Shown here piece by piece: positions 26,341-35,521 of a stretch of DNA of 64,000 nucleotides (position 1 is its first letter; each line of letters opens with the position of its first letter). The notes under the pieces were generated by a model. That model saw only the letters and a list, made by a program, of their open reading frames with translations, was not told the origin of the DNA and searched no databases. The DNA is from Oscillospiraceae bacterium (GTDB taxonomy: Bacteria; Bacillota; Clostridia; Oscillospirales; CAG-272): assembly GCA_015064505.1 (NCBI GenBank), contig SVSB01000003.1, forward strand, positions 1 through 64,000, read 5' to 3'. The position numbers and the translations under genes are program-made.

Positions 26341-27501
26341 TTAAAAATAGAATTCGGTCTTTGCCGGGCGGATATCCGTCAGCGCGCCCGTATAATGGCG
26401 AAGATTGCGTTCCATATATGGATGCTCAAGACACGCCTCCTCGTTTATCTCAATACCAAGACCCGGCTTATCGCCGATCTTAATTCTGCCGTTTTCGTAA
26501 ACGAGCGCTTCGTTCGTAACGTCTTTTCGCCATTCCACGTCGCTGTACATAATTTCCAGAATGCAGAAATTGGGACAGCAAGCGGCAAGCTCCAAAGTTG
26601 CCGCGTTGGCAACGGGCCCCGAAGGATTATGGGGCGCAAAGGGTACGTAATTTGCCTCCGCTATAGCCGCGACTTTTTTCAGCTCCATAATTCCTCCCGC
26701 GTGAGAGATATCGGGTTGAATATAATCGCAGGCACGTCGGCGGAAAAGCTCGTTATAATCAAAGCGGGTGTAAAGTCTTTCCCCTGCAGCTATGGCAACC
26801 GGAGATTTTGCACGCACGGCTTCAAGAGCCTCAAGATTGTTTGGAGGCACCGGCTCCTCAAGGAACATAGGCTTGAACTGCTCCACCTCTTTGGCTATCT
26901 TGATGCCCGTGGGAACGTCAAAGCGACCGTGCGCCTCAATAAGCAGATCCACCTTATCGCCCACCGCCTCACGCACCGCTCCGATACAACGCAGAGCCTT
27001 ATCAAGATCTGCGTTAGAGATCTGCAGATAGCTTTTTCCGAAGGGATCCCATTTCATTGCGGTAACGCCTCGCTTCACCGCCTCCTTTGCTTTAGCAGCA
27101 AATTCCTCGGGCTCCCTTGCACCTGCAAACCAGCCGTTTACGTAAATGCGGCAATCCTCGTTCACCTTACCGCCCAGCAGCTGATAAACGGGCACTCCGA
27201 GGGATTTTCCGAGAATATCCCAAAGTGCCATCTCAACGGCGGACAGTGCGGACATAAGCACGGCACCGCCGCGCCAATACGCATCGCGGTAGATATCGTG
27301 ATAATGCTTTTCTATCTGCCTTGGATCCTTGCCCACAAGATAACTTTTGATATGCTCCACGGCGCCCGCAAGCGCCTTTTCCTTATATTCGAGAGTGCCT
27401 TCGCCCACGCCCGTGATCCCCTCGTCGGTGTAGACCTTCACGAAGACCCAGTTGGTGCGAAAGCAATCCACCACAAAGGTTTTTACGTCCGTTACCTTCA
27501 T
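26341..27501 (-). CDS. Enolase-superfamily sugar-acid dehydratase (mandelate racemase subgroup)
   Basis: 386 residues from the ATG at 27501 (AAAAGAGAAGTAAA upstream). The open frame extends 26 codons further without a ribosome site. The N-terminal capping domain VKTFVVDCFRTNWVFVKVYTDEGITGVGEGT is followed by a TIM barrel with MKWDPFG, three acidic metal ligands (IEAHGRF, FLEEPVPP, AAGERLY) and the His-Asp dyad of the mandelate racemase subgroup (QPDISHAGG, PHNPSGP). Length and motifs fit galactonate/galactarate-type dehydratases, which make 2-keto-3-deoxy sugar acids. The exact substrate cannot be read. First gene of a unit with the SDR. Confidence 0.87.
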   Translation of the reverse strand: MKVTDVKTFVVDCFRTNWVFVKVYTDEGITGVGEGTLEYKEKALAGAVEHIKSYLVGKDPRQIEKHYHDIYRDAYWRGGAVLMSALSAVEMALWDILGKSLGVPVYQLLGGKVNEDCRIYVNGWFAGAREPEEFAAKAKEAVKRGVTAMKWDPFGKSYLQISNADLDKALRCIGAVREAVGDKVDLLIEAHGRFDVPTGIKIAKEVEQFKPMFLEEPVPPNNLEALEAVRAKSPVAIAAGERLYTRFDYNELFRRRACDYIQPDISHAGGIMELKKVAAIAEANYVPFAPHNPSGPVANAATLELAACCPNFCILEIMYSDVEWRKDVTNEALVYENGRIKIGDKPGLGIEINEEACLEHPYMERNLRHYTGALTDIRPAKTEFYF

Positions 27502-27703
27502 TTTACTTCTCTTTTCATTTACAAATATTCGGCACCCGTACGCTCTTGCAAAAATCCTTTTATTTATGATCGTACGCACCCATTACATTATATATTTAAA
27601 TAACCGTTCAATAATATAAGATTATTGCCGCGTTTTTTAGAAATATTATCTTTTCGACCTTCGCACCGTTTTTTCAAAAGAGTACCGTCATCGTCCCATT
27701 GGC

Positions 27704-27754
27704 AAAAACGAAAAAGGGCGACCCCAATGCCAAACGGCATTTGAGTCACCCTTT
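27704..27754 (-). terminator. Terminator of the AraC gene
   Basis: AAAAGGG..TGCC (27712-27732) pairs with GGCA..CCCTTTT (27737-27754). On the minus strand it is followed by CGTTTTTGCC. Confidence 0.7.
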
Positions 27755-27773
27755 TCCTTAAGACACTTTAAGC

Positions 27774-28589
27774 TCAATTCCCTTGCTCGTATTTTTCTAC
27801 GGCGGTTCTTGCGTATTCTCTCGGGGATACGCCCATACAGCGCTTGAAGGCGTAGCTGAAATATGATTGGGAAGAAAAACCGCACTCGTACGCGATATCC
27901 GTAACGGTCATATCCGTGGAAACAAGCAGCTCCGTCGATCTTTTGATCCTTTGATACTCGATGTAATCCCGCAAAGTCTTTCCCGTTGAAGCTTTGAAAA
28001 GCTTATGGAAATACGCGGGGGTGAATTTTGCATTATTTGCAAGCTTCTCAAGGGTAAGATCCGACGAGAGATTGCTTCTTATATAATCTATCGTCTGCTC
28101 TATTACTCTTCGGTTGCTGTTCTTTTCTCTGTGTCTTCTGCCGCAGACCTCCGCATTCTTTGAGATCAGATAGATCAGCTCAAGGATAAGGCTTTGAAGC
28201 ATCAACTCACCGTCAGCGGTTTCAAGACTGTAATACTCGCACATACCGATAAATATATCACGGACACGCTTGTTATCCGATAATTCAATAAAATCGGGGA
28301 GCTTCATAAGCGTATCGTAAAGCTTACCCTCTTTGATTATAAGATGAATATAATAACACTTGAACGGAAGTCTCGTGTGGCGCATTTGCCCCGGCTTTGC
28401 GCAGATAACGCAGCTATCGTCTATCCTGTGCTCCCCGTCGTCAATATATGACGTGCCTCCGCATTCAGTGGGGATCTCGATCTCAAACATCGTGGTCTTT
28501 CTGTTTTTTGTAACGGAACGGTTCTTTACGGCAAGCTGTGCGTTAAATATCCCCGCCGAAATGACCTGTGGTAATACCAAATTTTCCAT
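27774..28589 (-). CDS. AraC-family transcriptional regulator
   Basis: 271 residues. The N-terminal half is a cupin-like sensing domain (IEIPTECGGTSYIDDGEHRIDDSCVICAKPG). The C-terminal 100 residues are the double helix-turn-helix: IDYIRSNLSSDLTLEKLANNAKFTPAYFHKLFKASTGKTLRDYIEYQRIKRS and MTVTDIAYECGFSSQSYFSYAFKRCMGVSPREY. Regulators of this build activate sugar-use genes. It is transcribed divergently from the GH16 gene with about 110 bases between them, so GH16, and possibly the dehydratase operon on its other side, are likely targets. Confidence 0.93.
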   Translation of the reverse strand: MENLVLPQVISAGIFNAQLAVKNRSVTKNRKTTMFEIEIPTECGGTSYIDDGEHRIDDSCVICAKPGQMRHTRLPFKCYYIHLIIKEGKLYDTLMKLPDFIELSDNKRVRDIFIGMCEYYSLETADGELMLQSLILELIYLISKNAEVCGRRHREKNSNRRVIEQTIDYIRSNLSSDLTLEKLANNAKFTPAYFHKLFKASTGKTLRDYIEYQRIKRSTELLVSTDMTVTDIAYECGFSSQSYFSYAFKRCMGVSPREYARTAVEKYEQGN

Positions 28590-28661
28590 ACTGCCTCAAA
28601 AATAACAATATTTCTAACAAACTTATTAGTTTTTCTGTATTTATCAAGCAAGATATATTAT

Positions 28662-28667
28662 ATAATG
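28662..28667 (+). promoter_or_regulatory. -10 element of the GH16 gene
   Basis: TATAAT at 28662-28667, without a recognisable -35 at the proper distance. This fits a promoter that needs an activator such as the divergent AraC protein. Confidence 0.5.
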
Positions 28668-28701
28668 AAAACACAAGCTTGTCAATGGAAAGGAGCTAAA
28701 A

Positions 28702-29559
28702 ATGAAAAAATTTGAAGTAAAGGACCACGAACCGTCTTATCTTCCCGAGGGAGAATGGGAGCTTGTGTGGGCGGATGAATTCGACGGAACGGAGCTTGAC
28801 ACAACGAAGTGGGATTACAGAGCAAACTTCTGGGGCAGACCCTTTGAGGCGTATACCGATCAAGGCGTAATTCTTGACGGTAACAGCCACGTGGAGCTGC
28901 ACAGAACGGAGCGCGACGGATTCTACGTTTCTCCTCAGCTTCAGACGGGAACCAACTCCTTCGATATACCTAAATCAGATAACTCCAGACCCCCAAGCGG
29001 CAACGATGCTTTCTGGCCTCTTGCAAATCTTGAGGCTCCCAAATTCGTTCACCGCTACGGATATTACGAGTGCAGATGCAAATTCCAGAAGTATCCCGAG
29101 CAGATGTGGAGCGCATTCTGGACCCAGTCCCCTTCCATCGGTACCCGTTTTGAGCCCGAGTGGTGCGGAGTTGAATCCGACATAATGGAGTGCTTCCACG
29201 CAGGCAAAGCTACCACGGGCAATATTATGGGCGGTTACGGCTCCCAGTGCAGGCAGGAAGGCAGAGTAAAATACGAGCTTGAAGAAACGGAGGACGGCTG
29301 GCATTATTTCGGTATGGACTGGGAGCCCGACGGTTACGTATTCTATTGCGACGGCAAGGAGGTATCCCGCTGTAACGGTCACGTTTCCCACGTTCCGCAG
29401 TTTCTGCTTCTTACCACCGAGGTGCGCGGCTACAGACGCATCCGCCAGATGAAGGAAAAGGGCGAGAATCTGACACAGGCAAAGTTCGCAGTAAAGGGCG
29501 AATTTGTGGACGATGCGTTCATAGTTGACTTCGTAAGAGTATTCGATAAAATCGGTTAA
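28702..29559 (+). CDS. Glycoside hydrolase family 16 enzyme (beta-glucanase type), no signal peptide
   Basis: 285 residues, GGAAAGGAG ribosome site. GH16 jelly-roll signatures: LVWADEFDGTELDTTKWDYR at the start, then VESDIMECF with the catalytic E158-x-D160-x-x-E163 pattern. YGYYECRCKF and FGMDWEPDGYVFYCDGKEV are typical too. GH16 enzymes cut beta-1,3/1,4-glucans, porphyran, agarose or related galactans. No signal peptide is seen, so it acts in the cytoplasm on imported oligosaccharides or leaves by another route. A strong terminator follows. Confidence 0.93.
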   Translation: MKKFEVKDHEPSYLPEGEWELVWADEFDGTELDTTKWDYRANFWGRPFEAYTDQGVILDGNSHVELHRTERDGFYVSPQLQTGTNSFDIPKSDNSRPPSGNDAFWPLANLEAPKFVHRYGYYECRCKFQKYPEQMWSAFWTQSPSIGTRFEPEWCGVESDIMECFHAGKATTGNIMGGYGSQCRQEGRVKYELEETEDGWHYFGMDWEPDGYVFYCDGKEVSRCNGHVSHVPQFLLLTTEVRGYRRIRQMKEKGENLTQAKFAVKGEFVDDAFIVDFVRVFDKIG

Positions 29560-29563
29560 TAAC

Positions 29564-29601
29564 CAAAAATCGGCTGTGCAAGCTTGCACAGCCGATTTTT
29601 T
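29564..29601. terminator. Bidirectional terminator
   Basis: AAAAATCGGCTGTGCA pairs with TGCACAGCCGATTTTTT, a 16-base stem between converging GH16 and GH43 genes. Confidence 0.92.
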
Positions 29602-31139
29602 TACTTTGTTACCATAATGATCTCGGAAAAAGCGGCGTAATCGTTGCCGTCAGCAAGATGCGCAACGATCTTGATGCTCTCCACGAGAGTGCCCTCAGGC
29701 AGATAACGGAGATTTGCCACAACGGGGTTACCGGCGTCTCCGCGGAACTTGAGCCCCTCAATAACGTACTGACCGTTGATGATAACGTCAACGGAATCGG
29801 GACGGTATCCCTCATACGAGGAAGGATATACCCACACGGAAACTATATTCTCGGGCTTATCGGTCTTGATCTCCACGTATCCGCCCTCGTCAAGAGAGTA
29901 GATATCCGTAAGACGGGAATTTGCAATGCCGTCAAAGAGGTATTTTATATCGCTCTTGGAGGCAAACTCCGCCTTTTCTCCGCTTCCGACGTAGGTAAAG
30001 CCGCTGTTAAGATGGAAATATCCGTTTGCACCGGAAGGCAGAGGACGCTTTACTTCGCTTGGTCCGTCAACGGCAAGAGTACCGTCCTCACGCACGACGA
30101 GTCTGTCGATCGCAAGGCTGCGTCCCTTATCCGTGTTCGGAGGAACGGTGTGAACGTGGTACACCACGTAGATCTCCGTGCCGTCGGGAGAACGGAGTAT
30201 GTTACAGTGACCGGGACCCGTTACCGTATCGCCGTTACCGGAAAGTATACGGGAATCCTTGGTCTTATCAAAGAATCTGAGGGGAGTATCGGAGGTTGCG
30301 TAGCCAACGGAATAATACTGGGAAACGTAGTAGTTTGCGCTGTAAAGCAGATAATAGGTACCGTTCTGCTTGAAAACAACGGGACCCTCGTTCCAAAGGG
30401 TGTTACCGCTTTTGAGCTCCCAATCGTATTCGGGAGTGGAGATAAGTATGGGCTCACCGATAATGCCGCTGAAGTCGGGCTTCACCTCAACGCCCCAGGT
30501 CTGGCTTGTCTTTTTGCCGTTAACGATATTGGTGGAGCAATCCTTGGAATAATAGAAATATATCCTTCCGTCGTCATCAAAGAAGAGGCTTGCGTCTATA
30601 ACGCTGAAGTCGGGAGAAAAGAAGGGCTTGCCGTAGTTAAGGGTCTTGAAAACGCCGTTGGGAGTATCGCATACGGCGATATCAATGGAATGATACTTTT
30701 CTCCCTTTGCGGAAAAGATAAAGTAGAACTTACCGTTATACTCGTACATTTCGGGCGCCCATCCCTTTTCCTTTGCCCATCCGGTATCGGAAAGCTTAAG
30801 AATGGGGGTGTTTTGAACCGTCCAATGGACAAGGTCCTTAGAGGTGCGAACCTTGTACTGGGAGCCGCCTGTACAATAGAGATAATAGGTATCTCCGTGC
30901 TTAAGAATAAAGGGGTCTGCAGTGCCATCTGTAAGATTATTGGTATAATAAGAATTATTGAACATCATACCGTTATCGATGGTCGTCAATGGAATTACCT
31001 CCTCCGTTGTGTCTGCCGCGGTGGTCTCTTCCGAGGGATCCGTCTGCGCGGTGGTATCTGCAGGGGGATTTGCCGAGCAGGAGCAAAGCGTTAGCACAAT
31101 CAGCGCCCCCGCTCCAAGTCTTTTGATCAGTCCTTTCAT
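29601..31139 (-). CDS. Glycoside hydrolase family 43 lipoprotein with C-terminal F5/8-type domain
   Basis: 512 residues. Signal peptide and lipobox LCSC (Cys21), then a Thr/Glu/Asp-rich linker. GH43 five-bladed propeller from about 70 to 385: catalytic base in DGTADPFILKHGDTYYLYC (D75), VIDASLFFDDDGRIYFYY and NEGPVVFKQNGTYYLLYSA with the acid Glu. Residues about 395-512 (DGIANSRLTDIYSLDEGGYVEIKTDKPENIVSVWVYPSS) look like a discoidin/F5-8 carbohydrate-binding domain. GH43 enzymes remove arabinose or xylose from plant polymers. Anchored outside the cell. Starts 13 bases after the small lipoprotein gene, so the two form one unit. Confidence 0.9.
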   Translation of the reverse strand: MKGLIKRLGAGALIVLTLCSCSANPPADTTAQTDPSEETTAADTTEEVIPLTTIDNGMMFNNSYYTNNLTDGTADPFILKHGDTYYLYCTGGSQYKVRTSKDLVHWTVQNTPILKLSDTGWAKEKGWAPEMYEYNGKFYFIFSAKGEKYHSIDIAVCDTPNGVFKTLNYGKPFFSPDFSVIDASLFFDDDGRIYFYYSKDCSTNIVNGKKTSQTWGVEVKPDFSGIIGEPILISTPEYDWELKSGNTLWNEGPVVFKQNGTYYLLYSANYYVSQYYSVGYATSDTPLRFFDKTKDSRILSGNGDTVTGPGHCNILRSPDGTEIYVVYHVHTVPPNTDKGRSLAIDRLVVREDGTLAVDGPSEVKRPLPSGANGYFHLNSGFTYVGSGEKAEFASKSDIKYLFDGIANSRLTDIYSLDEGGYVEIKTDKPENIVSVWVYPSSYEGYRPDSVDVIINGQYVIEGLKFRGDAGNPVVANLRYLPEGTLVESIKIVAHLADGNDYAAFSEIIMVTK

Positions 31140-31152
31140 CGTTTCTCCTTTA

Positions 31153-31869
31153 TTATTTTATAATTTTTATGGGAAGCTCGGTAACGGAATAGTGCTGCCC
31201 CTCGCTATCGTACAAATAAGCAGTAAGCACTATGCTGTCCACCTTGTAAGCCTCAGCGCCCCCCGTAAGCTTAACGGAGGTAATTATCGTTTCGTCCTTC
31301 ATCTGCCATTGGAGCAGATGGGAATACCACTGGCCGTCTATCTGATTCACGTCGTCGTAAATATAGACCTCAAGATACTTGTTATATGCGGCTTCCGTAT
31401 CCTCGGGACACAGGATGTCAACGGTTACCTTTTCTCCGCCCGTCAGGTAAAATTCAAGCAAATATCCAAGCTTCATGCCCTCAAGCTCGGGATAATCTTC
31501 CCATCCCTTGCCCCAGAAGGATTTATAGCTCTTTTCGCTGACTCCGTCAACGGCGGGGATGATCCCGAAGCAACCAACGTCTCTTCCCTGCACGCAAGTG
31601 CCTTTATAGCTATCGATCACAGCAAAGGTATCGCTTAGATCGTCAAGAAAGAAGGAAAGCTTTGGAAGCACGGGGGCGGGCGGCTCTGTAACGGGTGGTT
31701 CCGTAACAGGAGCTTCCGTACTGATTCCCGTTGTAACCGCAGGCTCGCTTACGGAATCCGCAATATCCCCCATATCGGGAAGCGGATCGGTAGTAACGGG
31801 AATGGGCCCTCCACCGGAAGAGCAGGAGCAGAGTATTACGATTAAAAATACAGCAAAAAACCTTTTCAT
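31153..31869 (-). CDS. Lipoprotein with putative carbohydrate-binding beta-sandwich
   Basis: 238 residues from the ATG at 31869 (GGAGTGAAGAT upstream). Lipobox VILCSC, a Pro/Thr/Glu-rich linker to about residue 80, then a compact beta-rich domain (LLEFYLTGGEKVTVDILCPEDTEAAYNKYLEVYIYDDV). No family recognised. Position directly upstream of the GH43 lipoprotein and the export signal suggest a surface glycan-binding or accessory role, which is inference. Confidence 0.7.
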   Translation of the reverse strand: MKRFFAVFLIVILCSCSSGGGPIPVTTDPLPDMGDIADSVSEPAVTTGISTEAPVTEPPVTEPPAPVLPKLSFFLDDLSDTFAVIDSYKGTCVQGRDVGCFGIIPAVDGVSEKSYKSFWGKGWEDYPELEGMKLGYLLEFYLTGGEKVTVDILCPEDTEAAYNKYLEVYIYDDVNQIDGQWYSHLLQWQMKDETIITSVKLTGGAEAYKVDSIVLTAYLYDSEGQHYSVTELPIKIIK

Positions 31870-31902
31870 ATCTTCACTCCGATCCATTCACAGTATAGTT
31901 TA

Positions 31903-31931
31903 ATATTATCACAGATCACGCAACAAATCAA
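31903..31931 (-). promoter_or_regulatory. Promoter of the lipoprotein-GH43 unit
   Basis: Minus strand TTGATT (31931-31926), 17-base spacer, TAATAT (31908-31903). Confidence 0.5.
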
Positions 31932-31954
31932 GGCATTTAAAGAAAACCACAAAA

Positions 31955-31985
31955 AAAGGCGGTACCCGCAGGTACCGCCCTTTAA
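31955..31985 (-). terminator. Terminator of the surface-protein gene at 31993
   Basis: GGGCGGTACC pairs with GGTACCGCC across a CGCA-type loop; on the minus strand it is followed by TTTTTTT. Confidence 0.8.
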
Positions 31986-31992
31986 GATAAGC

Positions 31993-33510
31993 TTAGTTTT
32001 CTTTTCTCTTGATTACTACTACTGCACCAAGGCAAACGGCTGCCGCTGCCGCAAACACGGCAAGAAGGCTTCCGTCACCGGTGGGAGGAGTAACCTCACC
32101 CGTTGCCGCGGTGGTATCAACTACTGCCGCGGTAGTATCAACGGTTGCAGCAGTGGTGTCAACTACTGCGGCGGTAGTCACAACAGCCTCTGTGGTAACT
32201 ACTGCCTCTGTAGTAACTACAGGCTCCGTGGTAACGGGGGTCTCGCCTGCGAGAGGTCCGTACTTTACGTTAGCCTCTGCAACGGAAGCGTCGATAACTA
32301 CCTTATCGGACTTTTCCGTTACGTTAACGAAGGTGTTAACGCCATCCTTGCCGAGAACGGTAAGAACGGGAACGGCGCCCTCAAGGGTGATCTTGGAAGC
32401 GTCGATATTGAAGTTTACTGCGGATTTTGCGCCGTAGGTAAGGTTAGCAAAGCTGCCGGGAGCAAACTGAGAAGCAACCAGCTGGGGACCCTTTGCATCA
32501 CGGTCACGGTAGAACGTACCGCCGAGAACGTTAACGTTGATAACGCCGTTCTGGGTGCAATCGCCGTTGGGCTTGCCTGCGGTTCCTACGTTACCGAAAG
32601 CAGAGATCTCGCCGTAGAAGTCACCGCCGGTAATATTGATGTTACCAACGAACTTTTCGCCTGTGCTGATCTGGTAAGTACCCATAACGCTTAAGTTGGT
32701 TGCACTGCCGTTATTGTAGTTGCCGGTCCAGTATGCGTAGCTACCGCCGCTGATATTAAGGGTTACGTTGCAATCAACGGTGTTGCGCATAACTATATCA
32801 CGGTCACCGATACGAACGGACATCCAGTCGCCGCCTGCGAAGTTGAGAACCACGTCGTCGGTAATAACGTAATCACCCTCAATACCGATATTGGAGGAGT
32901 TCTGTCCTGCGATATAATAAGGAGCGTAGTTGCGCTTATTAGTGTCAACGTAGTCGTTGAAGCTTCTGTCAAACCATTCAACTCCGTCAATTCCCTCGTA
33001 TACGGTCTTAATGTTGGCACCGAAGGTTGCGTTGTTCCAATAGCCTGCAATAGCAGGGCTCTTCTTTGCAGCGGAGGGAACGCAGAAATCAATGTAATCA
33101 AATACGTAGTCGCCCTGGAAAGCAAATGCGTTTGCACTTCCCTGATTGAAGATAAGGCGTGCACAGGTAGCATCGGAGCCGTAACGCTGTGCGCGGTAGT
33201 CAACGCCGTCGTAGAAGGAAGTAACGGTGATAACGCCGCTGTGAGTGGGCATTACGTTGGTGGTGGGCTCAATGGTAACCTGACCCATAACAACGATAAC
33301 ACCGCCGTTTGCGGCAAGCTTTTCAACTGCCTTCTGAAGAGTTGCAACGGGGGCGTCTGCGGTTCCCGCATTGGAATCGTTACCTGCATTGGCAACGAAA
33401 ACAACGTTATCGCTCTTTGCAATTCCGTCAGCGGCGGAAACGCCGATAACAAGAGTGGAAAGAGCCAAAACCAGTGCGAGAACAAAAGAAAATACGTTGA
33501 GCTTTTTCAT
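31993..33510 (-). CDS. Exported beta-helix-like surface protein with C-terminal anchor (copy A)
   Basis: 505 residues. Signal peptide (MKKLNVFSFVLALVLALSTLVIGVSAA), then DNVVFVANAGNDSNAGTADAPVATLQKAVEKL at about 35-66, the DUF1565-like opening of pectate-lyase-type helices. A marker GGDWMSVRIGDRD stands at 226-238, then repeated beta strands with INITGG/NVLGG-type turns. Residues about 418-470 are a repetitive Val/Thr/Ala linker (VVTTEA repeats). The end carries PPTGDGS, a hydrophobic helix and KRKEN, resembling a sortase-type wall anchor though without a strict LPXTG. Tandem paralogue of the next gene and related to modules of the 1729-residue protein at 38101. Enzymatic function not evident. 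Confidence 0.75.
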   Translation of the reverse strand: MKKLNVFSFVLALVLALSTLVIGVSAADGIAKSDNVVFVANAGNDSNAGTADAPVATLQKAVEKLAANGGVIVVMGQVTIEPTTNVMPTHSGVITVTSFYDGVDYRAQRYGSDATCARLIFNQGSANAFAFQGDYVFDYIDFCVPSAAKKSPAIAGYWNNATFGANIKTVYEGIDGVEWFDRSFNDYVDTNKRNYAPYYIAGQNSSNIGIEGDYVITDDVVLNFAGGDWMSVRIGDRDIVMRNTVDCNVTLNISGGSYAYWTGNYNNGSATNLSVMGTYQISTGEKFVGNINITGGDFYGEISAFGNVGTAGKPNGDCTQNGVINVNVLGGTFYRDRDAKGPQLVASQFAPGSFANLTYGAKSAVNFNIDASKITLEGAVPVLTVLGKDGVNTFVNVTEKSDKVVIDASVAEANVKYGPLAGETPVTTEPVVTTEAVVTTEAVVTTAAVVDTTAATVDTTAAVVDTTAATGEVTPPTGDGSLLAVFAAAAAVCLGAVVVIKRKEN

Positions 33511-33554
33511 ATTTGTACCTCTTTAAATCGGTCTTAACGACCTTATTTTGCCTT

Positions 33555-33584
33555 ATTGTAGCACGAGAAAATAACGTTACGCAA
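33555..33584 (-). promoter_or_regulatory. Promoter of surface protein copy A
   Basis: Minus strand TTGCGT (33584-33579), 18-base spacer, TACAAT (33560-33555). Confidence 0.45.
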
Positions 33585-33630
33585 CCGATTTTCCGACTCG
33601 TTTGTATTTTTCCGCATAGTTTTTAAACAA

Positions 33631-33662
33631 AAGCGGACCGCTCCTTCCGAAGCGGTCCGCTT
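33631..33662 (-). terminator. Terminator of surface protein copy B
   Basis: AAGCGGACCGCT pairs with AGCGGTCCGCTT around a short loop; on the minus strand followed by TTGTTTAAAAA, a weak T-tract. Confidence 0.7.
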
Positions 33663-33690
33663 ATTAAGTTCAGTTAAAGATCAAGGACAA

Positions 33691-35274
33691 TTATGCCTTT
33701 TTCTTCTTGATGATGATCACAACCACAACTGCGATCACAACAACTGCCGCAACGATGGCAATGATAACGGGAAGGGCGGAGCCGCCGTCATCTACGGGTG
33801 CGGGAGTGCTGGGAGCCTGAGTTGCGGGAGCGTTGGTCTCGGGAGCCTTGGTGGTGGGCTCGGTAACGGGCTCGGTCTTGGGAGCGTCGGTTACGGGCTC
33901 GGTTGCGGGGGGCTCGGTTGCGGGAGCCTCAGTGGTTACGGGGGGCTCGGTCTCTGCGGGCTTCTCACCTGCGGGAACGCCTGCATAGGTGATGCACCAG
34001 AGAGGAATGGTCTCCTCAACGTATACGAGATCGTTCTTAGCGTCGAGGTTAACGTTTACGTTAACGAGCTCGTCGCGGCCGATGATCTGAATGAAAGGAA
34101 CTGCAGAGTCAACGGTGATCTTGGAGGTATCGATGTTGACGTTTACAGCGTGCTTCTCGCCGAACATAAGGTTAGCGTAACCAAAGGGGAGATACTGGGA
34201 AGGCTGAATGATGGGGCCCTGTCCGCCGTAATCGCGCTTGAAAGTACCGCCGTTGATGTTGATGTTGATAACGCCCTCTTCAAGAGCATCGCCGTAGGAA
34301 GCGGGGCCGTAAGTACCGAAGCCGCCGATCTCACCGTGGAAAATACCGCCGGTGATGTTTACGTTACCAACGAAGTTCTCGGTGGTGCAAACCTGATAGT
34401 GAGCCATTACGCAGAGGTTGGTATTGGAATTGTCATACTTACCGGTCCACTGAGTAAAGGTACCGCCCTCAATGTTGAGGTTAACGGTGGTATCGATGGT
34501 GTTACGGAAGGGAACGTCGCGGTCGCCGATACGGAAGGACTGCCAGGTACCGCTCTTAACGGTGATGGTGCAGGGCTCGGTAACGGTGATGGGCTCTGCT
34601 ACGGTGCCAACGCCGGTAGCGTCCTCTATGTTCTTACCTGCAAGAACGATCGGGGGATAGAGACGGGGGTCAACGGTAGGATACTCGGAGCAAGCGAAGT
34701 CGCCCTCGTACCAAGGAAGACCGGCTGCATCCTCAAATACCATCTTGATATTCTCGCCGAAGGTAACGTCGTTGTAGTTACAAGCGATGATGGGCTGCTT
34801 CTTTGCGGCTGCGGGAATGCAGATGTCCACGTAGTCGAAGAGGTAGTCGCCCTGGAGGTTGAAGGAAACGGCAGTGCTGTTGTTAAGGATGATGCGGGCG
34901 CCGGTAGCATCGGAGCCGTTCATCTTTGCACGGTAGTCAACGCCGTCGTAGTAAGAAGTAACGGTGATAAGGCCGGTGTGAGCGGGCATTACGGAGTTAC
35001 CGGCGATCATACCGGTCTCATCCTTGTAACCCTCGATGGTTACCTGACCCATAATAACTGCAACACCGCCGGTAGCAGCGAGCTTTTCAACTGCCTTTGC
35101 AAGTGTAGCAACGGGAGCGTCTACTGTTCCTGCCGCATCGTCGCTACCGGAGTTAGCAACGAAAACAACGTTGTCGCTCTTTGCGATTCCGTCAGCAGCG
35201 GCAACGCCGATAACGAAGGTGGAAAGAGCCATGAGAACAGCAAGAACGAAGCTAAAGATTCTTGTCTTCTTCAT
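33691..35274 (-). CDS. Exported beta-helix-like surface protein with C-terminal helix (copy B)
   Basis: 527 residues. The first 70 are nearly the same as copy A (FSFVLA, ADGIAKSDNVVFVAN, TVDAPVATLAKAVEKLA), and the same marker occurs as SGTWQSFRIGDRD near 245. NVNITGGIFHGEIGGFG and NININGGTF match copy A's repeats. The linker is different, Pro/Glu/Thr-rich (TEAPATEPPATEP). The C-terminus is a long hydrophobic helix ending KKKKA without any PTG motif, so it is membrane-held rather than wall-linked. Use of a narrow set of codons suggests high expression. Function unknown; probably a surface scaffold or glycan-binding protein. Confidence 0.75.
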   Translation of the reverse strand: MKKTRIFSFVLAVLMALSTFVIGVAAADGIAKSDNVVFVANSGSDDAAGTVDAPVATLAKAVEKLAATGGVAVIMGQVTIEGYKDETGMIAGNSVMPAHTGLITVTSYYDGVDYRAKMNGSDATGARIILNNSTAVSFNLQGDYLFDYVDICIPAAAKKQPIIACNYNDVTFGENIKMVFEDAAGLPWYEGDFACSEYPTVDPRLYPPIVLAGKNIEDATGVGTVAEPITVTEPCTITVKSGTWQSFRIGDRDVPFRNTIDTTVNLNIEGGTFTQWTGKYDNSNTNLCVMAHYQVCTTENFVGNVNITGGIFHGEIGGFGTYGPASYGDALEEGVINININGGTFKRDYGGQGPIIQPSQYLPFGYANLMFGEKHAVNVNIDTSKITVDSAVPFIQIIGRDELVNVNVNLDAKNDLVYVEETIPLWCITYAGVPAGEKPAETEPPVTTEAPATEPPATEPVTDAPKTEPVTEPTTKAPETNAPATQAPSTPAPVDDGGSALPVIIAIVAAVVVIAVVVVIIIKKKKA

Positions 35275-35321
35275 ATTGGTTTCCTCTCTGAATTTTTAAG
35301 TCTTCCGACTTTGTTTAGTAT

Positions 35322-35351
35322 ATATTAACACATAACGCACTTACGTGTCAA
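35322..35351 (-). promoter_or_regulatory. Promoter of surface protein copy B
   Basis: Minus strand TTGACA (35351-35346), 18-base spacer, TAATAT (35327-35322). Confidence 0.6.
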
Positions 35352-35521
35352 TAACTGAATGAGCATTACCTCAATTTGACTCTATAATTTTACCACATAA
35401 ACCCATTTTGGTCAATGCCGTTTTGTGCAAATCGCCCTCCAAAAAAGACAAGAAAATTTCCAAACATTTTCAAGAGGCACTGTTCGAGACAAAAAAACAG
35501 AGTGCAAATACGGCGTTTTTA
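35352..35521. other. AT-rich divergent intergenic region
   Basis: Middle part of the 325-base gap between copy B and the GH43 operon. It is AT-rich with no open frame, no strong hairpin and no repeat that I can see. It separates two divergent promoters and may hold regulator sites. Confidence 0.4.

Noticed and set aside
32097..32240. Tandem repeats considered as CRISPR or satellite
   Set aside because: They are codon-level repeats of a Val/Thr/Ala linker within one open frame, with unequal spacing and no cas genes.
33500..33510. PPTGDGS tail of copy A as a confirmed sortase signal
   Set aside because: The motif lacks the full LPXTG pattern and copy B has none; only a resemblance is claimed (coding position of the tail is near 32060-32090).
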